Source: an uncultured Kiritimatiellota bacterium
GTDB lineage: Bacteria; Verrucomicrobiota; Kiritimatiellia; RFP12; UBA1067
DNA length: 23,204 bases
Assembly: GCA_934635385.1 (NCBI GenBank)
Contig: CAKTZI010000051.1
Location: 1-23,204, forward strand
Direction of reading: 5' to 3'
Every line of letters begins with the position of its first letter. Position 1 is the first letter of the stretch. This document shows, one piece after another, positions 16,559-23,204 of the stretch. The notes below the pieces were generated by a model. That model was not told the origin of the DNA and ran no database searches. It worked only from the letters and a program-made list of their open reading frames with translations. Both the position numbers and the translations under genes were made by a program.

Positions 16559-16567
16559 TGGTATAAT
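16559..16567 (+). promoter_or_regulatory. Extended -10 promoter of the CoA-ligase gene
   Basis: TGGTATAAT (16559-16567) lies 24 bases before the ATG at 16592. No convincing -35 is seen at 17 bases, so the TGG extension probably carries recognition. The leader would be about 18 bases, with a weak AAGG at 16579. Confidence 0.6.
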
Positions 16568-16591
16568 AAGACCTCTCCAAGGCAAAACGAC

Positions 16592-17875
16592 ATGGCAATG
16601 TGGAACAGAACGGCGGAAACGCTCTCGCGCGACGAATATGCGAAACTCCAGCTCGCGGGGCTGCAGAAGTCCCTTGCGCGCACGTGGGCGAATCCGTTCT
16701 ACCGCGAACGGCTCGCGCGGGGCGGCATCGCCGATCCGGCGGACGTGAAGTCGCTGGACGACCTCGCGAAGCTGCCGTTCTTCACGAAGGAGGACTTCCG
16801 CGAGGCGTATCCGCTGAAGATGAGCTGCGTCGACCGGCGGGACCTGATGGAGTTCCACATGTCGTCCGGCTCGACGGGCACGCCGGTCGTCATGGCCTAC
16901 ACGAAGAACGACCTCCTGCAGTGGGCGGAGTGCATGGCGCGCTGCTACGCGATGGCCGGGCTGGAGCGGGGCGACGCCGTGCAGATCATGCCGACGTTCG
17001 GCCTCTTCAACGGCGGGTTCGGCTGCTACCACGGTGCGCGCAAGGCCCGGCTCTTCACGATCCCCGCGTCGTCCGGCAACACCGAGCGGCAGATCCGGCT
17101 GATGAAGGACTTCCGGGCGAAGGGCTTCGTCTCCGTCGTCTCGTATGTGCCGCGCCTCATCGAGAAGCTCGACGCCTGCCCCGCCGGCGAGCGTGACCTG
17201 CCGTACCTCAAGGTCGGCATCTTCGGCTCCGAGACGTTTTCGGACGAGACGCGGCGGCGCATCGAGTCGCGCCTCGGCATCGAATGCTTCGACATCTACG
17301 GCATGACCGAGACGGGCGGCATCGGCACGACGGGGCAGGACTGTCGGTGCCACTGCGGCCTCCACGTCTGGGAAGACCAGTACATTACCGAGATCATCGA
17401 CCCGGTGACGGGCGCGCCCGTGCCGGACGGCGAGTACGGCGAGATCGTCTTCACGTCCCTGACGCGCGAGGCGATGCCGATCCTCCGCTACCGCACGCAC
17501 GACATCACGCGCATCCTCTCGCGCGAAAAATGCGTGTGCGGGCGCACGTCGCTCCGGATCGACCGCATCACGGGGCGGACGGACGACATGCTGATCGTCA
17601 AGGGCGTCAACTTCTATCCGCGTCAGGTCGAGCAGGCCCTGAAGGAGATACCGGGCGTGGCGGACGAGTTTCAGATCATCCTCGAAGAGCGTCACGGCAT
17701 GACGGAGGTGACGGTCAACGTCGAGGCCGCGCCGGGCGTGACGGGGCACACGGTCGCCAAGCACCTGCGCGAGCGCCTCGGCTTCCTCCCGAAGGGCGAC
17801 GTCTTCCCCGTCGGCGCGCTGCCGCGCACGGATGGCAAGGCCCAGCGCGTCATCCGCCGGACGCTGGACGCATGA
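16592..17875 (+). CDS. paaK: Phenylacetate-CoA ligase family enzyme (PaaK-like)
   Basis: This 427-residue protein has the usual length and layout of PaaK adenylate-forming ligases. They join an aryl or aryl-acetic acid to coenzyme A in the cytoplasm using ATP. SSGSTGTP (91-98) is the ATP-phosphate loop. FDIYGMTETGG (233-243) is the adenine-binding motif, RYRTHD (299-304) holds the ribose-binding Asp, and GRTDDMLIVKGVNFYP (328-343) forms the hinge and catalytic lysine region. Cysteines at 251, 253, 255, 314 and 316 fit the metal-binding cluster of anaerobic members. A start at 16592 was chosen because anything upstream overlaps the promoter. In anaerobes the enzyme often works with amino-acid-derived aryl acids (phenylacetate, indoleacetate), but no 2-oxoacid oxidoreductase is adjacent, so the true acid is open. 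A run of six T after the stop may help termination. Confidence 0.85.
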   Translation: MAMWNRTAETLSRDEYAKLQLAGLQKSLARTWANPFYRERLARGGIADPADVKSLDDLAKLPFFTKEDFREAYPLKMSCVDRRDLMEFHMSSGSTGTPVVMAYTKNDLLQWAECMARCYAMAGLERGDAVQIMPTFGLFNGGFGCYHGARKARLFTIPASSGNTERQIRLMKDFRAKGFVSVVSYVPRLIEKLDACPAGERDLPYLKVGIFGSETFSDETRRRIESRLGIECFDIYGMTETGGIGTTGQDCRCHCGLHVWEDQYITEIIDPVTGAPVPDGEYGEIVFTSLTREAMPILRYRTHDITRILSREKCVCGRTSLRIDRITGRTDDMLIVKGVNFYPRQVEQALKEIPGVADEFQIILEERHGMTEVTVNVEAAPGVTGHTVAKHLRERLGFLPKGDVFPVGALPRTDGKAQRVIRRTLDA

Positions 17876-17888
17876 GTGAATTTTTTGT

Positions 17889-17962
17889 GGGCGGTTAGCT
17901 CAGTTGGTTAGAGCAGGACCTTTACACGGTCAAGGTCGGGGGTTCGAGTCCCTCACCGCCCA
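17889..17962 (+). tRNA. tRNA-Val (anticodon UAC)
   Basis: A complete 74-base cloverleaf. The acceptor GGGCGGT pairs with ACCGCCC, the D stem is GCTC/GAGC, and the anticodon loop TTTACAC carries TAC. The T stem encloses TTCGAGT, and the discriminator base is A73. The outermost anticodon-stem pair is a G-A mismatch. The terminal CCA is not encoded (CCC follows A73), so it must be added after transcription. Confidence 0.95.
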
Positions 17963-17980
17963 CCCAGGTTTCGCCTTCCC

Positions 17981-19402
17981 TCAGGCCGTTGCTGAGAGAT
18001 AGGCGTTGATGCCGGCGGCGGCGCGGCGGCCCTCGCCCATCGCGAGGATGACCGTCGCGGCGCCGAGCACGATGTCGCCGCCCGCGAACACGCCGGGAAT
18101 CGACGTCATGTTCGTCTCCGGGTTGACCACGATGTTGCCGCGCCGGTTGACCTCCAGGCCCTCCGTCGTCGCGGGGATGAGCGGATTCGAGGCGTTGCCG
18201 ACCGCGACGACCACGGTATCGACGTCCAGCGTGAACTCGCTGCCCGGAATCGCGACGGGGCTGCGGCGGCCGGAGGCATCCGGCTCGCCGAGCTCGTACT
18301 TGAGGCATTCGAGGCCCGCGACCGCGCCCTGTTCGTTGCCGAGGATGCGCTTCGCGTTCTCCAGCAGGTGGAACTCGACGCCCTCTTCCTTCGCGTGGTG
18401 GACTTCCTCGCGACGGGCGGGCATTTCGGCCTCGCTGCGGCGGTAGACGAGGTAGACCTTCTCCGCGCCGAGCCGGAGCGCCATGCGCGAGGCGTCCATC
18501 GCGACGTTGCCGCCGCCGAGGACGGCGACCTTCTTGCCGTGCCAGAAGGGCGTGTCGGCCTCGCCTTCGAGGTAGGCCTTCATGAGGTTCGCGCGCGTCA
18601 GGTACTCGTTCGCCGAGAAGACGCCGTTCAGGTTCTCGCCCTCGATGCCCATGAACTTCGGCAGGCCCGCGCCCGTGCCGACGAAGACGGCGTCAAAGCC
18701 GTCCTTCTCGATAAGGTCTTTCAGCTTGCGCGTGCGGCCGACGACGAAGTTCGTGTCGATCGTGACGCCGAGCTTTTCGAGGCCCTCGATCTCGTGCTGG
18801 ACGATGGCCTTCGGAAGCCGGAATTCGGGGATGCCGTAGACGAGCACGCCGCCGCACTTGTGGAACGCCTCGAACAGCGTGACGGCGTGGCCGGCCTTCG
18901 CGCAGTCCGCCGCGCAGGTGATGGACGCGGGGCCGGAGCCGATGACGGCGACCCGCTTGCCCGTCTGCGGGGCGCAGGCGACTGGCTCCTCCGTGCCGCT
19001 CTCGCGGGCGAGGTCGGCGCAGAAGCGCTCGACGCGGCCGATGGCGACGGCCTTCTCGACGTCCTTCTTCAGCTTGCCCATCGTGCAGAACTTCTGGCAC
19101 TGCTTCTCCTGGGGGCAGACGCGGCCGCACACGGCGGGCAGAAGGGAGGTCTCCTTGATGATCCTGAGCGCGCCGGCGAAGTCGCCGTCCGCCGCCTTCG
19201 CGAGGAAGCCGGGGATGTTGATCGCGACGGGACAGCCCTGCATGCAGGGCTTGGTCGGGCACTGGAGGCAGCGAGACGCCTCGCGCTGCGCCATCTCGGC
19301 CGTGTAGCCGAGGGCGACTTCGTTCATGTTGTGGGCGCGGACCGCCGGCTCCTGCTGGGGCATTTCCTGCGGCGGAAGGGCCATTCTCTCTTTGGGTGTC
19401 AT
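17981..19402 (-). CDS. nfnB: NfnB-type large subunit (GltD/GltA-like FAD and Fe-S oxidoreductase)
   Basis: The product has 473 residues. The N-terminal iron-sulphur domain has eight cysteines for two [4Fe-4S] clusters (C45, C48, C53, C57 and C92, C96, C102, C106). GSGPAS (155-160) is the FAD dinucleotide fold, and GGGNVAMD (296-303) the second nucleotide fold for NAD(P)H. A C-terminal GVFAGGDIVLGAATVILAMGEG segment completes the FAD site. Alone such a protein would be called glutamate synthase small chain. Here the upstream neighbour is an NfnA-like subunit and no GltB is present, so the pair is best read as NfnAB, which couples ferredoxin, NADH and NADP by electron bifurcation. The gene lies 79 bases after nfnA on the same strand. 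No clear ribosome site precedes the ATG at 19402. Confidence 0.88.
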   Translation of the reverse strand: MTPKERMALPPQEMPQQEPAVRAHNMNEVALGYTAEMAQREASRCLQCPTKPCMQGCPVAINIPGFLAKAADGDFAGALRIIKETSLLPAVCGRVCPQEKQCQKFCTMGKLKKDVEKAVAIGRVERFCADLARESGTEEPVACAPQTGKRVAVIGSGPASITCAADCAKAGHAVTLFEAFHKCGGVLVYGIPEFRLPKAIVQHEIEGLEKLGVTIDTNFVVGRTRKLKDLIEKDGFDAVFVGTGAGLPKFMGIEGENLNGVFSANEYLTRANLMKAYLEGEADTPFWHGKKVAVLGGGNVAMDASRMALRLGAEKVYLVYRRSEAEMPARREEVHHAKEEGVEFHLLENAKRILGNEQGAVAGLECLKYELGEPDASGRRSPVAIPGSEFTLDVDTVVVAVGNASNPLIPATTEGLEVNRRGNIVVNPETNMTSIPGVFAGGDIVLGAATVILAMGEGRRAAAGINAYLSATA

Positions 19403-19441
19403 GGTGGTTGTTAAAGGTCGAAGGTTTGAAAGGGTTGGTTA

Positions 19442-19475
19442 GGACGCATGGGACGCAGAGGACGCACAGGACGGG
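19442..19475 (+). repeat. Nine-base periodic GGACGCA repeat in the nfnA-nfnB gap
   Basis: GGACGCA occurs at 19442, 19451 and 19460, with GGACGGG at 19469, exactly nine bases apart. It fills much of the 79-base gap inside the operon. In the nfn transcript it would read as TGCGTCC repeats. Confidence 0.6.
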
Positions 19476-19481
19476 AAAACC

Positions 19482-20339
19482 TCAGCCAAGCGACTTGAAG
19501 AGATTGCAGACGTGATCCTTTGCGGCCTTCTCCTGTGGCCTGAAGGCGCCCATGCGCGTGAGCATGAGGTCCCAGTCGACGGCGTGGCCGTCGAATTCGG
19601 GTCCGTCGACGCAGACGAACTTCGTCTCGCCGCCGACGGAGACGCGGCAGCCGCCGCACATGCCCGTGCCGTCAATCATGATCGTGTTGAGCGAGACCGT
19701 CGTCTTCACGCCGAAGGGCTTCGTCGTGAGGGCGCAGAACTTCATCATGATTGGCGGGCCGATGGCGATCACCTCGTCGACGGCGCCGCGCTCGCACAGC
19801 TCCTTCAGCGGCTCCGTGACGAGGCCCCTGCGGCCCGACGAGCCGTCGTCCGTCATGAGGATGAGGCGGTCGCCCGCGATCGCGCGCATTTCCTCTTCCA
19901 TCACGAAGAGGCCCTTGTTGCGCGCGCCCATGATGATCGTGACCTCGTTGCCGGCGGCCTTGAGGGCCTGGGCGATGGGGTGCATTGGCGCGACGCCGAT
20001 GCCGCCGCCGACGCAGACGACGCGGCCGGGCCTCTCGCCGTTCGCGCCCCGGATGGCCGTCGGCTTGCCGAGCGGGCCGAGGACGGCCGGGAGGCTGTCG
20101 CCGGCGTTCAGCCGCGCGAGCTTCAGCGTCGTCGCGCCGACCGTCTGGAAGATGAGCGTGATCGAGTCCCGGTCGGGGTCGGCGTCGGCGATGGTCAGCG
20201 GGATGCGCTCGCCGAGGCGGTCGTCGACCATGAGGATGATGAACTGGCCGGGCTTGCGCTCCCGGGCGATGAGCGGGGCTTCCACGTCCATGCGGTAGAC
20301 GCTGTCGGAAAGCTGCTTCTTGGAAAGTATGCGGTTCAT
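19482..20339 (-). CDS. nfnA: NfnA-type small subunit (ferredoxin-NADP reductase-like, FAD and [2Fe-2S])
   Basis: The product has 285 residues, the family's normal size. It has the ferredoxin-NADP reductase layout: an FAD-binding barrel with RIPLT (45-49), then GGGIGVAPMHPIAQAL (111-126) opening the nicotinamide domain. The C-terminal iron-sulphur site has C228, C231 and C243 with D223 just before. Three cysteines plus an aspartate as [2Fe-2S] ligands match what is known for NfnA. The same family includes sulphide dehydrogenase beta and dihydroorotate dehydrogenase electron-transfer subunits, but the adjacent NfnB-like gene favours Nfn. A GGAG ribosome site (20345-20348 in plus coordinates) is five bases from the ATG and lies in an inverted repeat. 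The promoter is back-to-back with that of the MATE gene. Confidence 0.87.
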   Translation of the reverse strand: MNRILSKKQLSDSVYRMDVEAPLIARERKPGQFIILMVDDRLGERIPLTIADADPDRDSITLIFQTVGATTLKLARLNAGDSLPAVLGPLGKPTAIRGANGERPGRVVCVGGGIGVAPMHPIAQALKAAGNEVTIIMGARNKGLFVMEEEMRAIAGDRLILMTDDGSSGRRGLVTEPLKELCERGAVDEVIAIGPPIMMKFCALTTKPFGVKTTVSLNTIMIDGTGMCGGCRVSVGGETKFVCVDGPEFDGHAVDWDLMLTRMGAFRPQEKAAKDHVCNLFKSLG

Positions 20340-20344
20340 GTTGG

Positions 20345-20376
20345 CTCCGTTTGAGGGAACTGGTTTTCAAACGGAG
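20345..20376. promoter_or_regulatory. 10-bp inverted repeat spanning nfnA transcript start and ribosome site
   Basis: CTCCGTTTGA (20345-20354) and TCAAACGGAG (20367-20376) are perfectly complementary with a 12-base gap. On the minus strand the downstream arm contains the nfnA ribosome site. The predicted transcript start (about 20371) falls inside the upstream arm, so the RNA could form only about half of the stem. The repeat therefore fits a DNA-binding operator at least as well as an RNA hairpin. Confidence 0.5.
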
Positions 20377-20377
20377 A

Positions 20378-20386
20378 ATTATACCA
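20378..20386 (-). promoter_or_regulatory. nfnAB extended -10 promoter
   Basis: Read on the minus strand, TGGTATAAT occupies 20386-20378, preceded by AATT. No -35 hexamer is seen at normal spacing. The predicted start near 20371 leaves a leader of about 32 bases to nfnA. Confidence 0.65.
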
Positions 20387-20416
20387 AATTTTGTCCGAAA
20401 AAGCCGAAGCGAAATT

Positions 20417-20425
20417 TGGTATAAT
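20417..20425 (+). promoter_or_regulatory. MATE gene extended -10 promoter
   Basis: TGGTATAAT at 20417-20425 lies only 11 bases before the ATG at 20437. With a start near 20432 the leader would be about five bases, so translation must be essentially leaderless. The 14 bases at 20412-20425 are the exact reverse complement of 20378-20391. Confidence 0.65.
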
Positions 20426-20436
20426 GCGCGCCCGCT

Positions 20437-21777
20437 ATGGAGTCCCTCAAGACACAACTGAAAAAGCTGACGGTACCCATCTTCATGGAGATCGCCCTCG
20501 TCATGCTTGTCGGTTTCGTCGACACGCTGATGCTCTCGCGCTACAGCGACAACGCGGTCGCGGCCGTCGGCCTCGACAACCAGATCATCGCGCTCGTCTT
20601 CCTCGTCTACCAGTTCGTCTCGACGGGCGCGGCGATCGTCTGCGCCCAGTACCACGGCGCGGGGCTGCGCAAGCGGCTCGTGCAGGTGGTCGGCCTCGCC
20701 CTGATCCTGAACGCCGTCGTCGGCCTCGTCGTGAGCGCGGCGCTCTGCCTCTGCGCCGAGGACATCGTGCGCCTCATGGGCCTCCGGGAGGAGCTGGTCG
20801 CCGACGGGGCCGTCTACCTGCGGATCACGGGCTCGCTCTCGTTCTTCCAGTCGCTCGCGTTCGCGTTCGGCGCGTCCCTGCGTAGCGTCGACCGCGTGAA
20901 GGCCCCGATGGCCGTCGTGGCGGTCGCGAACGCGGTGAACGCGATTGGCGACTACGCGCTCATCTTCGGCCACTGGGGCTGCCCGGAGATGGGCGTCGCG
21001 GGCGCGGCGTGGGCGACGGCCGCGAGCCGCATCGTCGCCTGCGCCCTGATCGCGGCGATCCACTTCAAGACGCACATCCCGAAGTTCCCGCTCGCCTGGT
21101 TCCGTCCGTTCCCGTGGGGCGAGCTGCGCAACGTCTTCAAGATCGGCTTCCCGGCGATGGGCGAGGAGCTGTCGTACTGCCTCTCGCAGGTGACGATCAC
21201 CTACTTCGTGAACAAGATCAGCACGGACGCGCTGGTCGTGCGCACCTACGCGGTAAACTGCATCATGTTCGTCTACCTCTTCTGCGTGAGCATCACGCAG
21301 GGCGGCGACATCCTCGTCGGCCACCTCGTCGGCCGCTCGCGCTACACGCCGGCCTACCTGATGGGGAACTTCTTCCTGCGGCGCAGCATGGCGATCACGC
21401 TGACGTGCAGCGTCCTGCTCGCGCTGGGCGGGCCGTGGCTCTTCGCCGCGCTCACGAAGAACGCGGAGGTGATCCGCCTCGGCGTCATCATCCTCTGGAT
21501 CGACTGCGTGCTGGAGATCGGGCGCGTGCGGAACATCTTCGCCTGCGGCACGCTGCGCGCGACGGGTGACGCGGTCTATCCGCTGCTCGTGGGGGTGACG
21601 TTCCAGTGGGGCGTCGCGGTCGGGCTCGGCTGGCTCTTCGCGATCCCGTTCGGCTGGGGCATCGTCGGCGCGTGGGTCGCCTTCGCGCTCGACGAGAACC
21701 TGCGCGGCGTCTTCCTCTGCCGCCGCTGGCACGCGAAGGCGTGGGTCGGCCGCAGCTTCGCGGCGATCCGCGCCTGA
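20437..21777 (+). CDS. MATE-family multidrug/metabolite efflux transporter
   Basis: This 446-residue integral inner-membrane protein has about twelve hydrophobic segments in two similar halves, the layout of MATE antiporters that export cationic or other small molecules using a sodium or proton gradient. Typical features are the N-terminal KKLTVPIFMEIALVMLVGFVDTLMLSRYSDNAVAAVGLDNQI helix pair, and later GMGVAGAAWATAASRIV-like and ACGTLRATGDAVYPLLVGV segments that correspond to the conserved GAxxAT and LRGxGD regions. The start is fixed by the promoter 11 bases upstream. It is divergent from nfnA and convergent with glutamate dehydrogenase, and has no partner gene. Substrate cannot be predicted. 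Confidence 0.88.
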   Translation: MESLKTQLKKLTVPIFMEIALVMLVGFVDTLMLSRYSDNAVAAVGLDNQIIALVFLVYQFVSTGAAIVCAQYHGAGLRKRLVQVVGLALILNAVVGLVVSAALCLCAEDIVRLMGLREELVADGAVYLRITGSLSFFQSLAFAFGASLRSVDRVKAPMAVVAVANAVNAIGDYALIFGHWGCPEMGVAGAAWATAASRIVACALIAAIHFKTHIPKFPLAWFRPFPWGELRNVFKIGFPAMGEELSYCLSQVTITYFVNKISTDALVVRTYAVNCIMFVYLFCVSITQGGDILVGHLVGRSRYTPAYLMGNFFLRRSMAITLTCSVLLALGGPWLFAALTKNAEVIRLGVIILWIDCVLEIGRVRNIFACGTLRATGDAVYPLLVGVTFQWGVAVGLGWLFAIPFGWGIVGAWVAFALDENLRGVFLCRRWHAKAWVGRSFAAIRA

Positions 21778-21800
21778 CGGGGCGGCGCGGAAAACGGAAA

Positions 21801-21839
21801 AGGAATCGGGGCCCGCGCAGCGCGCGGGCCCCGATTCCT
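21801..21839. terminator. Bidirectional hairpin terminator between MATE and gdhA
   Basis: An 18-bp perfect stem (21801-21818 with 21822-21839) has a three-base loop and is very G/C-rich in its upper part. On the minus strand it is followed by a TTTTCCGTTTT tract, so it should end the gdhA transcript efficiently. On the plus strand the tail is weak, but the stem also lies 23 bases after the MATE stop. Confidence 0.85.
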
Positions 21840-21860
21840 GTCCTGCCGGTCGGCAGCCGC

Positions 21861-23204
21861 TTAGGCGATGCCCTGCGCGAGCATCGCGTCGGCGACCTTC
21901 GTGAAGCCGGCGATGTTGGCGCCCATGACGTAGTTGCCCTTGTGGCCGTACTTCTCGGCGGCCGCCCAGGCGTTGTCGTGAATCGCCTTCATGATGCCCT
22001 TGAGCTTCGCGTCGACCTCTTCGGACGTCCAGCTCAGGCGCTCGGAGTTCTGCGACATCTCCAGGCCCGACGTCGCGACGCCGCCGGCGTTCGAGGCCTT
22101 GCCCGGCGAGAACATGATCTTCGCCTTGACGAACGCCTCGATCGCGTCCGGCGTGGACGGCATGTTCGCGCCCTCGCCGACGAGCGTGCAGCCGTGCTTG
22201 AGCAGGTAGGCCGCGTCCTTGCCGTCGAGCTCGTTCTGGCGGGCGCACGGGAACGCGCAGTCGATCTCGTCCGCGATCTGCCAGCTGTTCGCGCCCTTGA
22301 AGAACTTCACGGCCTTCGTCTTCTTCGCGAAGTCGGCGAGCTCGCCGCGCGTGACGGTCTTGAGGATCATGACGTCCTTGAGCATCTTCGGGGTGATGCC
22401 GTCCTTGCAGTAGATCGCGCCGGAGCGGTCGGAGAGCGTCAGCACCTTCGCGCCGAGCTGCAGGAGCTTCTCGGCCGCGTAGGTCGCGACGTTGCCCGAG
22501 CCGGAGATCACGCACTTCTTGCCCTCGAACGTCTCGCCGCGCATGGCGAGCATGTTCTCGGCGAAGTAGACGTCGCCGTAGCCCGTCGCCTCCGGGCGGA
22601 TCAGCGAGCCGCCGTAGGAGAGGCCCTTGCCCGTGAGGACGCCCGTCCACTCGTTGACGAGGCGCCGGTACTGGCCGAAGAGGTAGCCGATCTCGCGGCC
22701 GCCCACGTTCATGTCGCCGGCCGGCACATCCGTGTCAGGGCCGATGTGGCGGTAGAGCTCGGTCATGAAGCTCTGGCAGAAGCGCATGACCTCGCGGTCG
22801 CTGCAGCGCTTGCCGGGCGTGTGCGGGCTCTGCTTCGGGTTGAAGTCGCTGCCGCCCTTGCCGCCGCCCATCGGCAGCGTCGTGAGCGAGTTCTTGAAGA
22901 CCTGCTCGAACGCGAGGAACTTGAGGACGGAGAGGTTCACCGACGGGTCGAAGCGGAGGCCGCCCTTGTACGGCCCGATCGCCGAGTTCATCTGGATGCG
23001 GTAGCCGCGGTTCACGCGCACGACGCCCTTGTCGTCCACCCACGGCACGCGGAACATGATCACGCGCTCCGGCTCGACCATGCGCTCCAGGATGGCCTCC
23101 TGCTGGTAGGCCTTGTTCGCGTCGATGACGGGCGAGAGGGTCGTCAGCACCTCGTCGACGGCCTGGAGGAACTCCGGCTCGTTCGCGTTCTTCGCCTTGA
23201 CGTC
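21861..23204 (-). CDS. gdhA: Hexameric NADP-type glutamate dehydrogenase, N-terminal end outside window
   Basis: The frame stays open to the window edge (DVKAKNANEPEFLQAVDEVLTTLSPVID...); 447 residues are visible and probably only a handful are missing. The GTG at 23150 is an internal codon. The enzyme makes glutamate from 2-oxoglutarate, ammonium and NAD(P)H. Active-site motifs are GPYKGGLRF, PMGGGKGGSDFNPK and PAGDMNVGGREIG, followed by the nucleotide fold with GSGNVATYAAEKL and the NAGGVATSGLEMSQN segment of family-I enzymes. One oddity is an insertion after NPK (QSPHTP) before GKRCSDREVMRFCQ, where the family normally runs straight into GKSD. Cofactor preference (NADPH or NADH) is not decided from the sequence. 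The downstream hairpin is its terminator. Confidence 0.93.
   Translation of the reverse strand, partial: DVKAKNANEPEFLQAVDEVLTTLSPVIDANKAYQQEAILERMVEPERVIMFRVPWVDDKGVVRVNRGYRIQMNSAIGPYKGGLRFDPSVNLSVLKFLAFEQVFKNSLTTLPMGGGKGGSDFNPKQSPHTPGKRCSDREVMRFCQSFMTELYRHIGPDTDVPAGDMNVGGREIGYLFGQYRRLVNEWTGVLTGKGLSYGGSLIRPEATGYGDVYFAENMLAMRGETFEGKKCVISGSGNVATYAAEKLLQLGAKVLTLSDRSGAIYCKDGITPKMLKDVMILKTVTRGELADFAKKTKAVKFFKGANSWQIADEIDCAFPCARQNELDGKDAAYLLKHGCTLVGEGANMPSTPDAIEAFVKAKIMFSPGKASNAGGVATSGLEMSQNSERLSWTSEEVDAKLKGIMKAIHDNAWAAAEKYGHKGNYVMGANIAGFTKVADAMLAQGIA

Noticed and set aside
15578..17764. A long minus-strand frame opposite the barrel and CoA-ligase genes
   Set aside because: It mirrors the codon pattern of two genes with clear family motifs and shows no protein features of its own.
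17981..19402. Small chain of a classical glutamate synthase
   Set aside because: No large GltB gene is nearby and the upstream partner is an NfnA-type subunit, although the family resemblance is real.
19672..22650. A long minus-strand frame running across nfnA, the MATE gene and gdhA
   Set aside because: It crosses a strong terminator and three well-supported genes, and its translation is low-complexity Arg/Asp-rich sequence.

Overview
The window looks like a chromosomal segment of a high-GC, anaerobic, Gram-negative-type bacterium. The best guess is the Kiritimatiellota/Verrucomicrobiota side of the PVC group, probably gut or sediment. This rests on inference: very large secreted fibronectin-like and BspA-like surface proteins, an outer-membrane beta-barrel protein, an electron-bifurcating Nfn-type complex, a polysaccharide-degrading fusion enzyme and strongly G/C-ending codons. 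No rRNA or other phylogenetic marker is present to settle it.

Layout. (1) 1-3.8 kb is an accessory, more A/T-rich zone. It holds the 3' part of a surface-type protein gene overlapping a small lipoprotein gene, then a promoter and a broken DNA methyltransferase, then a collapsed second copy of the same surface-protein/lipoprotein pair. All the decayed copies were shortened by internal deletions. (2) 3.9-6.3 kb encodes a secreted enzyme joining a GH28-like beta-helix domain to an alpha/beta-hydrolase esterase. (3) 6.3-7.3 kb, minus strand, is an AbiF-like HEPN protein gene preceded by its own promoter and a compact hairpin RNA ending in a U-run. This is a candidate RNA-controlled toxin or phage-defence locus and the most interesting system in the window. 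(4) 7.3-7.7 kb is a 470-base gap holding that RNA, an inverted cluster of CGCAAAG words, and the promoter and structured leader of the next gene. (5) 7.7-16.5 kb encodes a 2613-residue secreted repeat protein followed by a small outer-membrane barrel protein. (6) 16.6-18 kb encodes a phenylacetate-CoA-ligase-family enzyme and tRNA-Val(UAC). (7) 18-20.3 kb, minus strand, encodes the two subunits of an NfnAB-type transhydrogenase. (8) 20.4-21.8 kb encodes a MATE transporter, divergent from nfn and sharing a palindromic promoter region with it. (9) 21.9 kb to the end, minus strand, is hexameric glutamate dehydrogenase, cut by the window edge. A strong hairpin terminator lies between it and the MATE gene.

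Working together: NfnAB balances ferredoxin, NADH and NADPH, and glutamate dehydrogenase consumes reduced nicotinamide to fix ammonium, so the right end is core anaerobic redox and nitrogen metabolism. The left and centre are surface, polysaccharide and defence functions. Seven promoters share a strong -10 (TATAAT or TACAAT), six with an upstream TGG, and several start codons follow so closely that the mRNAs must be almost leaderless. Four different short 7-9-bp periodic word repeats sit in four gaps between genes.
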